NCBI RefSeq assembly: GCF_039907765.1
Contig: NZ_JARDJI010000003.1
Span: 186,001-250,000, forward strand
Reading direction: 5' to 3'
Source of the DNA: Aminobacter sp039907765
GTDB lineage: Bacteria; Pseudomonadota; Alphaproteobacteria; Rhizobiales; Rhizobiaceae
DNA length: 64,000 nt
Below the pieces are notes generated by a model. That model had not been told where the DNA came from. It ran no database searches and saw only the letters and a program-made list of their open reading frames with translations. Positions 42,102-51,307 of the stretch are shown here, in pieces; position 1 is the first letter of the stretch; every line of letters starts with the position of its first letter. The position numbers and the translations under genes were made by a program.

Positions 42102-43454
42102 ATGTCGCACAGCGCCGTGCCGCAGCCGGCAGTCGCCCGGAAGTCGCAACCCTTGTCCGGAACCGCCCGCGTGCCGGGCGACAAGTCGATCTCGCACCGG
42201 TCCTTCATGTTCGGCGGCCTCGCCGCAGGCGAAACCCGCATCACCGGCCTGCTGGAAGGTGAGGACGTCATGCGCACCGGCGAAGCGATGAAGGCGATGG
42301 GCGCCCAAATAACAAAGAGCGGCGGCGAATGGATCATCAAGGGTACCGGCAACGGCGCCCTGCTCCAGCCCGAAGGCCCGCTCGATTTCGGCAATGCCGG
42401 CACCGGTTCGCGCCTCACCATGGGCCTGGTCGGCACCTACGACATGGAAACCACCTTCATCGGCGACGCCTCGCTTTCTGGCCGGCCGATGGGCCGCGTG
42501 CTCGACCCGCTGCGCCAGATGGGCGTGCAGGTGGTCGACGCCGCCCCCGGCGATCGCATGCCGCTGACGCTGCGCGGCCCGCGCCAGGCAGCCCCCATCA
42601 CCTACCGTGTGCCGATGGCCTCCGCGCAGGTGAAGTCCGCGGTGCTGCTCGCCGGTCTCAACACGCCGGGCATCACCACGGTGATCGAGCCGGTGATGAC
42701 GCGCGACCACACCGAAAAGATGCTCAAGGGCTTCGGCGCCAACATCGAGGTCGAGACCGACGAACAGGGCGTCCGCCACATCTTCGTCGAGGGCCAGGGC
42801 AAGCTGACCGGCCAGGTCATCGCCGTTCCGGGCGATCCGTCCTCGGCGGGCTTCCCGCTGGTGGCGGCCCTCATCGTGCCGGGCTCGGACGTCACCATCG
42901 AAAACGTGCTGATGAACCCGACCCGCACCGGCCTCATCACCACGCTGATCGAGATGGGCGGCAAGATCGACATCCTCAACCGGCGCAATGCCGGCGGCGA
43001 GGACGTGGCCGATCTGCGCGTGCGCGGCTCGGAACTGAAGGGCGTCAAGGTTCCCGCCGAGCGCGCTCCGTCGATGATCGACGAGTATCCGGTGCTTGCG
43101 GTCGCGGCCTCCTTCGCCGAGGGCGAGACGCTGATGCAGGGGCTCGAGGAGCTGCGCGTCAAGGAATCCGACCGCCTGGCAGCCGTCGCCCGCGGCCTCG
43201 AGGCCAACGGCGTCGACTGCACCGAAGGCGAGGTGACCTTGTGCGTGCGTGGCGTGCCCGGCGGCAAGGGCCTTGGCGGCGGCACGGTGAAGACGCATCT
43301 CGACCACCGCATCGCCATGAGCTTCCTGGTCATGGGACTGGCGTCCGAAAAGCCCGTCACCGTCGACGACCAGGCCATGATTGCCACCAGCTTCCCCGAA
43401 TTCATGGGGCTGATGGCAGGGCTCGGGGCTGAGATCGACCAGACTGTCGCCTGA
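42102..43454 (+). CDS. aroA: 3-phosphoshikimate 1-carboxyvinyltransferase (EPSP synthase, class II-like)
   Basis: 450-aa shikimate-pathway enzyme joining shikimate-3-phosphate and PEP. Very similar by eye to the CP4-type class II EPSPS: PGDKSISHRSFMFGGLA, MTRDHTEKML and HLDHRIAMSF. At the place of CP4 Ala100 this protein has Gly100 (NAGTGSRLT), the ordinary residue, so the special feature of CP4 at that position is missing. ATG at 42102 matches the family start; the open frame before it covers the promoter. Confidence 0.95.
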   Translation: MSHSAVPQPAVARKSQPLSGTARVPGDKSISHRSFMFGGLAAGETRITGLLEGEDVMRTGEAMKAMGAQITKSGGEWIIKGTGNGALLQPEGPLDFGNAGTGSRLTMGLVGTYDMETTFIGDASLSGRPMGRVLDPLRQMGVQVVDAAPGDRMPLTLRGPRQAAPITYRVPMASAQVKSAVLLAGLNTPGITTVIEPVMTRDHTEKMLKGFGANIEVETDEQGVRHIFVEGQGKLTGQVIAVPGDPSSAGFPLVAALIVPGSDVTIENVLMNPTRTGLITTLIEMGGKIDILNRRNAGGEDVADLRVRGSELKGVKVPAERAPSMIDEYPVLAVAASFAEGETLMQGLEELRVKESDRLAAVARGLEANGVDCTEGEVTLCVRGVPGGKGLGGGTVKTHLDHRIAMSFLVMGLASEKPVTVDDQAMIATSFPEFMGLMAGLGAEIDQTVA

Positions 43455-43467
43455 AAAGGAGCATCTC

Positions 43468-44169
43468 ATGACCAACAAAGTAGCCATGATCGTCGGCGGC
43501 GGCAGCGGCATGGGAGCTGCTGCGGCACGGAAGCTGGCGGCGGACGGCTATTCGGTTGCCATCCTGTCCTCCTCAGGCAAGGGCGAGGCGCTCGGCAAGG
43601 AGCTCGGCGGCATCGGCTTCACCGGCTCCAACCAGTCGAACGACGACCTGAAGCGTTTCGTCGACCTGACCATGGACAAATGGGGCCGCATCGACGCGCT
43701 GGTCAACGGCGCCGGCCATGGCCCGCGCGCGCCGCTCTTGGAGATCACCGACGAGCAGTGGCACGCCGGCATCGACGTCTATTTCATGAATGTCGTGCGC
43801 GCGGTGCGGCTTGTCGCTCCGGTCATGGTCGACCAGAAGGGCGGCGCCATCGTCAACATCTCGACCGCCTGGGTGAGCGAACCGGCGGCGATGTTCCCGA
43901 CTTCGGCGGTCGCACGCGCCGGCCTCAACGCCTACACAAAGCTTTTCGCCGACCAGTATGCCCAGCACAATGTGCGCATGAACAACGTGCTGCCGGGGTG
44001 GATCGACAGCCTCCCGCAGACCGACGAGCGCCGCGCCGGCGTGCCGATGGGCCGCTACGGCCGCTCGGAAGAGGTCGCCGCGACCATTGCGTTCCTTGTC
44101 TCGGAGGCTGCCGCCTACATCACCGGCCAGAGCCTCAGGGTCGACGGCGGCCTGATGCGCAGCATCTGA
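43468..44169 (+). CDS. Short-chain dehydrogenase/reductase
   Basis: 233-aa NAD(P)-binding enzyme. Nucleotide-binding motif GGGSGMG at the N terminus, NGAG in the middle, and a catalytic Ser-x(n)-Tyr-x-x-x-Lys that appears as INISTAW... with AYTKLF: the Tyr-x-x-x-Lys is altered (Ala-Gly-Leu-Asn-Ala-Tyr-Thr-Lys). Start has AAAGGAG upstream and sits 13 nt after aroA. Substrate unknown; co-transcribed with aroA and cmk. Confidence 0.85.
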   Translation: MTNKVAMIVGGGSGMGAAAARKLAADGYSVAILSSSGKGEALGKELGGIGFTGSNQSNDDLKRFVDLTMDKWGRIDALVNGAGHGPRAPLLEITDEQWHAGIDVYFMNVVRAVRLVAPVMVDQKGGAIVNISTAWVSEPAAMFPTSAVARAGLNAYTKLFADQYAQHNVRMNNVLPGWIDSLPQTDERRAGVPMGRYGRSEEVAATIAFLVSEAAAYITGQSLRVDGGLMRSI

Positions 44170-44188
44170 AAGGCGGATCGCGCGAACG

Positions 44189-44827
44189 ATGCCGAACTCC
44201 ATCACCATCGCCATCGACGGACCGGCAGGCGCCGGCAAGGGTACGCTCGCCCGCCGCCTGGCCGACTATTACCACCTGGCGCTGCTCGACACCGGGCTGA
44301 CCTATCGCGCGGTTGCGCAGATGCTGATTGAGAAGGGCTGGCCGCTCGACGATGTCGGCCATGCCATCGAGGCAGCGAAGCTGGTCAATCTCGGGCAGCT
44401 CGACCGCAAGGTGCTCTCTGCCCATGCCGTCGGCGAGGCAGCCTCCAAAGTCGCCGTCATTCCCGAAGTCCGCAAGATCCTGGTCGACAAGCAGCGCGAG
44501 TTCGCACGCGCGCCGCAAGGGGCGGTGCTCGACGGCCGCGACATCGGCACCGTCGTCTGCCCGGACGCCGAAGTGAAGCTCTATGTCACGGCCAGCGCCG
44601 AAGTCAGGGCCCAGCGCCGACTGGCCGAGATCGAGGCCAATGGCGGCACCGCCGATTTTGCCGGCATCCTCGCCGACATCCAGCGCCGGGACGAGCGCGA
44701 TACCGGCCGCGCCGATTCGCCATTGCGGCCCGCCGACGACGCGCACTTGCTCGATACGTCGGAAATGGATATAGAAGCCGCGTTTTCTGCAGCCAGGGAC
44801 ATCGTCGATCGGGTCCTTGGCGGCTGA
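44189..44827 (+). CDS. cmk: Cytidylate kinase
   Basis: 212-aa enzyme phosphorylating CMP/dCMP. P-loop IDGPAGAGKGTLARRLA near the start, the YYHLALLDTGLTYRAVA segment, and DGRDIGTVVCPDA, all Cmk blocks. Order aroA-cmk-rpsA is common in bacteria. ATG at 44189 follows the SDR by 19 nt. Confidence 0.95.
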   Translation: MPNSITIAIDGPAGAGKGTLARRLADYYHLALLDTGLTYRAVAQMLIEKGWPLDDVGHAIEAAKLVNLGQLDRKVLSAHAVGEAASKVAVIPEVRKILVDKQREFARAPQGAVLDGRDIGTVVCPDAEVKLYVTASAEVRAQRRLAEIEANGGTADFAGILADIQRRDERDTGRADSPLRPADDAHLLDTSEMDIEAAFSAARDIVDRVLGG

Positions 44828-44997
44828 GAACAGGCCGAAGTCCTAGGATTTGGCCGCTCAACCGACTTGCCAGCATTCTTCTTGCGCCGATTTGCCGCCT
44901 CAGGCGGCCAAGGGCTTTCAGCCCGGAATGCAGGCAGGCCAACGCAACACGAACCCACGGCGCCGCTCCCGCAAGACGGGACGCACCAGGAGATCCA

Positions 44998-46695
44998 ATG
45001 TCACAAGCTAATCCCTCCCGCGACGATTTCGCGAGCCTGCTCGAAGAGTCCTTCTCGGACGGTCACTCGGGCGAAGGCCAGGTCGTCAAGGGCATCGTCA
45101 CGGCCATCGAAAAAGACATGGCCATCATCGACGTCGGCCTGAAGGTCGAAGGCCGCGTGCCGCTGAAGGAATTCGGCGCCAAGGGCAAGGACGGCACGCT
45201 CAAGGTCGGCGACACCGTAGAGGTCTATGTCGAGCGCATCGAAAACGCGCTTGGCGAAGCCATGCTGTCGCGCGACAAGGCTCGCCGCGAAGAAAGCTGG
45301 GTCAAGCTCGAAGAGAAATTCACCAAGGGCGAGCGCGTCGAAGGCGTCATCTTCAACCAGGTCAAGGGCGGCTTCACCGTCGATCTCGACGGCGCCGTTG
45401 CCTTCCTGCCGCGTTCGCAGGTCGACATCCGACCGATCCGCGACGTCACCCCGCTCATGCACAACCCGCAGCCCTTCGAGATCCTCAAGATGGATCGCCG
45501 TCGCGGCAACATCGTCGTGTCGCGCCGCACCGTTCTCGAAGAGAGCCGCGCCGAGCAGCGTTCGGAAATCGTGCAGAACCTCGAAGAAGGCCAGGTGGTC
45601 GAAGGCGTGGTCAAGAACATCACCGACTACGGTGCGTTCGTCGACCTCGGCGGCATCGACGGCCTGCTGCACGTCACCGACATGGCCTGGCGCCGCGTCA
45701 ACCATCCGACCGAGATCCTCAACATCGGTCAGACGGTCAAGGTGCAGATCATCCGCATCAACCAGGAAACCCACCGCATCTCGCTCGGCATGAAGCAGCT
45801 CGAGAGCGATCCGTGGTCGGACATCGGCACCAAGTTCCCGATCGGCAAGAAGATCACCGGCACCGTCACGAACATCACCGACTACGGTGCGTTCGTCGAG
45901 CTCGAGCCGGGCATCGAAGGCCTCATCCACGTGTCCGAGATGTCGTGGACCAAGAAGAACGTGCACCCCGGCAAGATCCTGTCGACCACCCAGCAGGTCG
46001 ACGTGGTCGTGCTCGAAGTGGATCCGGCCAAGCGCCGCATCTCGCTGGGCCTCAAGCAGACGCTCGAGAACCCGTGGGAAGCTTTCGCCCGCAACCACCC
46101 GGTTGGTTCGCAGGTCGAGGGCGAGGTCAAGAACAAGACCGAGTTCGGTCTGTTCATCGGCCTCGACGGCGACGTGGACGGCATGGTGCACCTTTCGGAC
46201 CTCGACTGGAACCGTCCGGGCGAGCAGGTCATCGAAGAGTACAACCGTGGCGACATGGTCAAGGCTCAGGTGCTCGACGTCGACATCGAGAAGGAGCGCA
46301 TCTCGCTCGGCATCAAGCAGCTCGGCCGTGACTCGGTCGGCGAAGCCGCGACCTCGGGCGAACTGCGCAAGAACGCCGTCGTGACCTGCGAAGTGATCGC
46401 GATCAAGGACGGCGGCCTCGAAGTCCGTCTGGTCGAAAGCGGCATCGAGACGTTCATCAAGCGTTCCGACCTGTCGCGCGACCGCGACGAGCAGCGCCCC
46501 GAGCGCTTCGTCGTCGGCCAGAAGGTCGACGCCCGCGTCATCGCCTTCGACAAGAAGACCCGCAAGCTTCAGGTCTCCATCAAGGCGCTGGAAATCGCCG
46601 AAGAGAAGGAAGCGGTTGCCCAGTACGGCTCGACCGACTCCGGCGCTTCGCTCGGCGACATTCTGGGTGCTGCCCTGAAGAACCGCGGCACCTAA
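44998..46695 (+). CDS. rpsA: 30S ribosomal protein S1
   Basis: 565-aa ribosomal protein with six S1 RNA-binding repeats, spaced roughly every 85 residues from residue about 25 (VKGIVTAIEKDMAIIDVG..., VVEGVVKNITDYGAFVDLG, ITGTVTNITDYGAFVELEPG and so on). It helps start translation on structured or leaderless mRNA. AGGAGA lies 7 nt before the ATG. The 170-bp leader shows nothing I recognise. Ends at a strong terminator. Confidence 0.98.
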   Translation: MSQANPSRDDFASLLEESFSDGHSGEGQVVKGIVTAIEKDMAIIDVGLKVEGRVPLKEFGAKGKDGTLKVGDTVEVYVERIENALGEAMLSRDKARREESWVKLEEKFTKGERVEGVIFNQVKGGFTVDLDGAVAFLPRSQVDIRPIRDVTPLMHNPQPFEILKMDRRRGNIVVSRRTVLEESRAEQRSEIVQNLEEGQVVEGVVKNITDYGAFVDLGGIDGLLHVTDMAWRRVNHPTEILNIGQTVKVQIIRINQETHRISLGMKQLESDPWSDIGTKFPIGKKITGTVTNITDYGAFVELEPGIEGLIHVSEMSWTKKNVHPGKILSTTQQVDVVVLEVDPAKRRISLGLKQTLENPWEAFARNHPVGSQVEGEVKNKTEFGLFIGLDGDVDGMVHLSDLDWNRPGEQVIEEYNRGDMVKAQVLDVDIEKERISLGIKQLGRDSVGEAATSGELRKNAVVTCEVIAIKDGGLEVRLVESGIETFIKRSDLSRDRDEQRPERFVVGQKVDARVIAFDKKTRKLQVSIKALEIAEEKEAVAQYGSTDSGASLGDILGAALKNRGT

Positions 46696-46726
46696 GTAGC
46701 CCGGGCTTCAAGCAAGCTGACATCGA

Positions 46727-46760
46727 AACCCCGCCGGAGCGATCCGGCGGGGTTTTTTCT
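46727..46760 (+). terminator. Rho-independent terminator after rpsA
   Basis: Perfect 12-bp stem AACCCCGCCGGA / TCCGGCGGGGTT, 4-nt loop GCGA, then TTTTCTTG. Confidence 0.9.
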
Positions 46761-46929
46761 TGTTTCGGCCGCAGCCGCGACGAGATTGCGAAGCCGAAGT
46801 GATGCCGGAATGCTTCAGGACGAAAGCAGAATTCATCACCGCGCCATCGTGCGGCCGCCTCTGCGGTTGCCGCAGCCGGGAATTGCTGCTCTTAAATCGC
46901 GGAATTGCGCCCGCGTTCAGAGCCAGACC

Positions 46930-48072
46930 ATGCCCAAGTTGCGTTTTCTGACGTTTGTCCTGGTGTTTCTGGTCCTGTCGGGCTGCGGCGGCCGGGCAGT
47001 GCTCGGCCTCGACGACGGCAAGGAAGGCGAATCGGCTGCCGTCGTGCCGATCTATGTCGCGACGATGCGGGCCCGGTCGAACGACCTGTCGCTGCCCTAT
47101 TCGTCCGAGCGCGCCAAGCAGCTCACCTTCGCCAAGTTCGAGATCGGCATCCCCAAGACGCATGTCGCCGGCGAGGTTGAGAGCGCCAGCCGGTCGCCCA
47201 GCCCGGCGCGCAACTTCGTCGCCCGCACCTTCCAGCCCTATGACGAGAAGGTTGGGTTCGTCGCCGCCCTCGACGCCGACCTGATGCGGCGCCCCGAAGC
47301 CGAGCGCGAAATCTTCATCTTCGTGCACGGCTACAACAACAATTTCGCAGACAGCATCTTCCGCAACGCCCAGATCGTCCACGACTACAAGGTCAAGTCG
47401 GTGGCGCTGCACTATGCCTGGCCGTCGGCCGGCTCGCTGCCGCTCTACGTCTATGACCGCGACAGTGCCGCCTACAGCCGCGACGGCCTCGCCGACACCA
47501 TCGAGATCGCCGCGCGCACCAAGGCCAAGCGCATCGTGCTGGTCGGCCATTCGATGGGCAGCTATGTGGTGATGGAGGCGCTGCGCAGCCTGTCGCTCAG
47601 CGGCCGCGACAAATACATCAGCCGTATCAACGGCCTCGTGTTGGCTGCGCCCGACATCGACATGGACGTGTTCCAGAGCCAGATGCGCGACATCGACGAC
47701 CTGCCGGATCCGTTCACGATCCTCGTGTCGACGCGCGACAAGGCGCTCAACCTGTCCGGCGGGCTGACGGGCGGCCATCCACGCGTCGGCTCCGGCGCCG
47801 ACGTCGCCGCCCTGCAGGCCGAGAACATCACCGTGCTCGACACGTCCAATCTCGACGGCGGCACTCACGGCGTCTTCGCCAGCTCGCCCACGCTGATGGC
47901 GCTGACGGCAAAGGGCGGGCTGATGAACGACGTCACCGAGAGGGGCGAGGGCGCACCGGCCGAGACGATCCTGGCCGACGGCGGCCAGGTCATCAAGGGC
48001 GCTGCGTCGCTGGTCATCTACCTGCCGGCCAAGCTGCTCGGCGTGCCGAACGGCGGGCTGCTGACGCAGTAG
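46930..48072 (+). CDS. Alpha/beta-hydrolase lipoprotein (DUF900 type)
   Basis: 380-aa exported protein. Signal peptide of lipoprotein type, with lipobox VLSGC at about residue 19. The catalytic domain has FVHGYNN (oxyanion region) and the nucleophile elbow GHSMG, then D and H in later blocks (NLDGGTHGVF). DUF900-type esterases are often found in rhizobia. Start MPKLRFLTF is used because the extension upstream is not lipoprotein-like. Confidence 0.87.
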   Translation: MPKLRFLTFVLVFLVLSGCGGRAVLGLDDGKEGESAAVVPIYVATMRARSNDLSLPYSSERAKQLTFAKFEIGIPKTHVAGEVESASRSPSPARNFVARTFQPYDEKVGFVAALDADLMRRPEAEREIFIFVHGYNNNFADSIFRNAQIVHDYKVKSVALHYAWPSAGSLPLYVYDRDSAAYSRDGLADTIEIAARTKAKRIVLVGHSMGSYVVMEALRSLSLSGRDKYISRINGLVLAAPDIDMDVFQSQMRDIDDLPDPFTILVSTRDKALNLSGGLTGGHPRVGSGADVAALQAENITVLDTSNLDGGTHGVFASSPTLMALTAKGGLMNDVTERGEGAPAETILADGGQVIKGAASLVIYLPAKLLGVPNGGLLTQ

Positions 48073-48116
48073 GCCAACAGGCCTCTCGATCGAACCGGGC
48101 GGAGGTTGGCTGCGTT

Positions 48117-48824
48117 TCAGGCGCGTCCGTAGATCGCCGCCACCGTGCCGCTGGTGACCAGGTTGGCCGGCGACGCCAGCTGCACGATCGCCGCCGCGGC
48201 GGCTTCGAGGCTGACCCATTTGGCAAAATCGGCCTTCGGCATGGCGTCGCGGTTGGCTTTGGTGTCGAGTGTCGACGGCGCCACGGCGTTGACCAGAATA
48301 TCGGCGACCTTCAGCTCCTCCGCGAGGGCCACAGTCAGCGCCGCAACCGCCGCCTTGCTCGCGGCATAGGCAACCATGCCGCCACCCTTGCGCGGCTCGA
48401 TGCCGGCACGGGCCGAGACGTTGACGATGCGGCCGCCAGCGCTGCCGGCAATCATCGAGCGGGCGGCTCCGCGGCAGGAGAGGAAGGTAGTTCTGGCGTT
48501 GAGGTCCATCATCCGGCCGAACTGGTCGGGGTCGACCGCCTCGATCGCGCCCATGTCGAAGCCGCCGGCCGCATGGACCGAGGCCCAGAGGCCGGGGACG
48601 GCGTCGTAGAAGGCGTCCACCGCCCTGGCATCGGTCAGGTCGACGCCAGTTGCGATATGGATGCGGTCATGGCCGGCGAACTCGAAATCGTCTGGCGCTT
48701 TCGCCCGGCTGACGGGCAGGTGGCAGATGGCGCCCTCGGCCAGCAGGTGCCTGGCGATCGCCGCGCCCAGCGCACCGGTGGCGCCGGTGACGACGACATG
48801 CCGGGCTTCGAAACTCTTCGTCAT
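48117..48824 (-). CDS. Short-chain dehydrogenase/reductase
   Basis: 235-aa enzyme with the classic SDR set: TGATGALG cofactor site, the Asn in the central HAAGG region, VNVSARAG catalytic Ser, and the Tyr-x-x-x-Lys as VAYAASKAAV. Start MTKSFEARHVV at 48824. 31 nt after the TPP-enzyme stop on the same strand; may form an operon with it, so an aldehyde substrate from that decarboxylase is conceivable but unproven. Confidence 0.86.
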   Translation of the reverse strand: MTKSFEARHVVVTGATGALGAAIARHLLAEGAICHLPVSRAKAPDDFEFAGHDRIHIATGVDLTDARAVDAFYDAVPGLWASVHAAGGFDMGAIEAVDPDQFGRMMDLNARTTFLSCRGAARSMIAGSAGGRIVNVSARAGIEPRKGGGMVAYAASKAAVAALTVALAEELKVADILVNAVAPSTLDTKANRDAMPKADFAKWVSLEAAAAAIVQLASPANLVTSGTVAAIYGRA

Positions 48825-48855
48825 GATGGACTCCCGCAGTGAGCCGCGACGCGGC

Positions 48856-50430
48856 CTATTCCACGGCAATTTCTATCAGACAGGGCTTTCCCGTCGAGCG
48901 TGCCTTCTTCAGGGCGCTGCCGAGGGCTGCGACATCGGTAAGGCGCTCGGCCCCGAGCCCGTAGGCCTGGGCAATCAGCGCGAAATCCGGCGGCACCGGC
49001 GACACGCCGACCGGCTCGACGCCGGCCTCGAGCATCGAGGTCTCGATCTCGCGATAGCCGCGGTTGTTCCACACGACGAAGATGACGGGCGCCGCGGCAT
49101 CAAGCGCGGCCCCCAACTCCGGCAGGGTGAACTGGAAACCGCCGTCGCCGCTGAGGCAGACGACGGGCGCATCCGGCACGGCCAATGCCGCGCCGATCGC
49201 CGCCGGCGGCCCGAAACCGAGCGCGCCGTAGCCGGTCGCGGCGTTGAACCAGCCGCCCGGCCGGTCATGGTCGTAGTAGAGATTGGCGGCGTAAACCGGC
49301 TGGGTGGAATCGCCGACGATGATCGCGCCCGGCAGGGCGTCGCGGATCGCCTCGACGGCGCCCACCTGCTCCTGCATGGCGGGCCCGATCTCCTGCCATG
49401 CCGATTCGCGGGCGGATCGGGCGCGCAGCGCGCCTCCTGCCTGGCGCGACACGCCGATATCGGCGCCCAGCCCCGCAAGTGCTGCTCCGGCATCGGCCAG
49501 GATCGAAACCGCGGCAGGGCGCCGGGCAAGCTGCATCTCGTCGACGTCGATGCGGATCAGGCTCTTCGGCATCACGAAGCCGCCGTCGCCATACATGTCG
49601 TAGTCGGTCGGACCGAACTCGGTGCCGACGGCGACCACCAGATCGGCCTCCGCCATCAGCGCCCTGACCGCCTTGAGGCTCGGACTCGCCGGAACGTTGA
49701 GCGCGTGGCCGTGGAGCAACCCGCGGCCGTTGGCTGTCGTGACGACCGGCGCGTCGAGCTTTTCGGCCAGGGCCTTGAGTTCAGCCTCGGCCCGGCGCGT
49801 CCCGCCACCCGCCAGGATCAGCGGCCGCTTCGCCGCACTGACCAAGAGTCGCGCTTCGGCAAGCGCGCGCTCGCCGGGAACGTGCGCAACGGCACGCTTC
49901 GGCAATGGCCTCAACCCCTCCGCCGGCTTGCCCATGACATCGAGCGGTATCTCGATATGCACCGGTCCCGGGCGCCGCGCCGCAAAGATCTCGAACGCCC
50001 TTGCTATTGTGCCGGGCAGTTCGGCTGCGTCGGCTATCCGCCGCGACGACAACGCCACCTTCTCCATCATGCCGCGCTGGTCGGGCAGTTCGTGCAGGTA
50101 GCCCAGGCCCTTGCCCAAGGTGGGCATGGCGTTGACGCCCGAAATCACCAGAATCGGCACCGAATCGGCACGCGCCTGCGCCATGGCAGTGATGGTGTTG
50201 GTCAGTCCCGGCCCGGTGATCACGAAGGCGACGCCCGGCTTGCCCGAGGCACGGGCGTAGCCGTCGGCCATGAAGCCCGCGCCCTGCTCGTGGCGCGGCG
50301 TGACATGCCGGATCCTCGATCTTGCCAGCCCACGATAGAGCTCGATCGTGTGCACGCCGGGGATGCCGAACACCATGTCGACGCCATAGGCCTCGAGCAG
50401 CCCTATCAGCGCCTCGCCGACCGTCGTCAT
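48856..50430 (-). CDS. Thiamine-diphosphate-dependent decarboxylase, AruI-like
   Basis: 524-aa TPP enzyme. N-terminal block VFGIPGVHTIELYRGL and PRHEQGAGFMADGYARA, with the catalytic Glu in HEQGA; C-terminal TPP/Mg site as GDGGFQFTLPELGAA through NN. Closest recalled family is 5-guanidino-2-oxopentanoate decarboxylase (AruI), which removes CO2 from the ketoacid formed from arginine; the acetolactate synthase family is the wider alternative. AAGGAGG lies 4 nt before the ATG. ATGA overlap with the TetR gene suggests coupling. Confidence 0.75.
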   Translation of the reverse strand: MTTVGEALIGLLEAYGVDMVFGIPGVHTIELYRGLARSRIRHVTPRHEQGAGFMADGYARASGKPGVAFVITGPGLTNTITAMAQARADSVPILVISGVNAMPTLGKGLGYLHELPDQRGMMEKVALSSRRIADAAELPGTIARAFEIFAARRPGPVHIEIPLDVMGKPAEGLRPLPKRAVAHVPGERALAEARLLVSAAKRPLILAGGGTRRAEAELKALAEKLDAPVVTTANGRGLLHGHALNVPASPSLKAVRALMAEADLVVAVGTEFGPTDYDMYGDGGFVMPKSLIRIDVDEMQLARRPAAVSILADAGAALAGLGADIGVSRQAGGALRARSARESAWQEIGPAMQEQVGAVEAIRDALPGAIIVGDSTQPVYAANLYYDHDRPGGWFNAATGYGALGFGPPAAIGAALAVPDAPVVCLSGDGGFQFTLPELGAALDAAAPVIFVVWNNRGYREIETSMLEAGVEPVGVSPVPPDFALIAQAYGLGAERLTDVAALGSALKKARSTGKPCLIEIAVE

Positions 50431-51074
50431 GCGACCTCCTTCTCGTTCAGTTTCAAGCCCAGCATCGCCTCGACGGAGCTCACGCCGATTTCGGCCAATT
50501 CGCCGTTGGCGAACATGTCCCCTGCGAGGCAGCCTTCTATCCAGAGCCCGTCGATGATGGCGTTGATGGCGATGGCGTGCCGACGCAACTCGGCCATATC
50601 CGCCCGCCTGCCGGCCTCGGCAAGCACCTCGGCCACGAGTACCTCGACCTCGTCGCGAAACCCCAGGTAGCCGGCGCGGTGCGCAGCCCCGAGCGCGGCA
50701 TCCGAACCCGCCCGCCCGATGAAGCTCGCCCACAGCGAAAAGCTACGCGCGTCGACCACCGGGGGCACGAGGCTGGCCTCGACGAAGGCCGCGAGCCGGC
50801 GGCGCGGCGCCCGCTCGACATTTTCGAGGGCCGATTTCGCCAGCTCGGTCATGCGCCCCATTACAGTGGCGTAGGCCGCCTGCAACAGGTCTTCCTTTCC
50901 CGGAAAATAGTGCCTGATCAGCCCGGCGGTGACGCCCGCACGCAATGCGATGGCACGAACCGTGGCGCCGGCGAGCCCGTTTTCGGCGACGCAGTCCAGC
51001 GTCGCCTCGATCAGGTCCTGCCGGCGGCGCTCCTCGCCCTCTCGGCGGAATTTTCTCCGCGCGGCGACTGCCAT
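50427..51074 (-). CDS. TetR/AcrR family regulator, BetI-like
   Basis: 215-aa repressor. N-terminal helix-turn-helix: DLIEATLDCVAENGLAGATVRAIALRAGVTAGLIRHYFPGKEDLL. The start MAVAARRK (51074) is followed by an Arg-rich segment like BetI. It is divergent from the ABC transporter and coupled to the TPP-enzyme, so it probably controls this locus. A candidate operator lies 51-66 bp upstream. Confidence 0.82.
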   Translation of the reverse strand: MAVAARRKFRREGEERRRQDLIEATLDCVAENGLAGATVRAIALRAGVTAGLIRHYFPGKEDLLQAAYATVMGRMTELAKSALENVERAPRRRLAAFVEASLVPPVVDARSFSLWASFIGRAGSDAALGAAHRAGYLGFRDEVEVLVAEVLAEAGRRADMAELRRHAIAINAIIDGLWIEGCLAGDMFANGELAEIGVSSVEAMLGLKLNEKEVA

Positions 51075-51124
51075 GTCCACCTTCGCTGTTCCGGAAAAAC
51101 CGCCGAACTTGGCCCTTCCAGTAT

Positions 51125-51140
51125 TTATACACTTGCATAA
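51125..51140. promoter_or_regulatory. Candidate TetR operator
   Basis: TTATACACTTGCATAA, imperfect 16-bp palindrome (six of eight positions pair) in the AT-rich part of the divergent promoter between the TetR gene and the ABC transporter. Confidence 0.45.
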
Positions 51141-51307
51141 CAAGGCGGCAAGTGCCGTAATGGGCGCACAAAAGAAGCGGGAATGGTGCCGTTGACGCCG
51201 CAAGGCCGAACGGTCCATCTTCTCCGCCCAGGGGAACATCGCGACGCGACCATGAGCAGCCGATTGCCAGCTGACGGGAAGACGTTCACGCGCCGGAGCC
51301 ATCGCTG

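Noticed and set aside
45001..46191. Antisense frame inside rpsA
   Set aside because: Shadow of the S1 repeats; Asp/His-rich product without family features.
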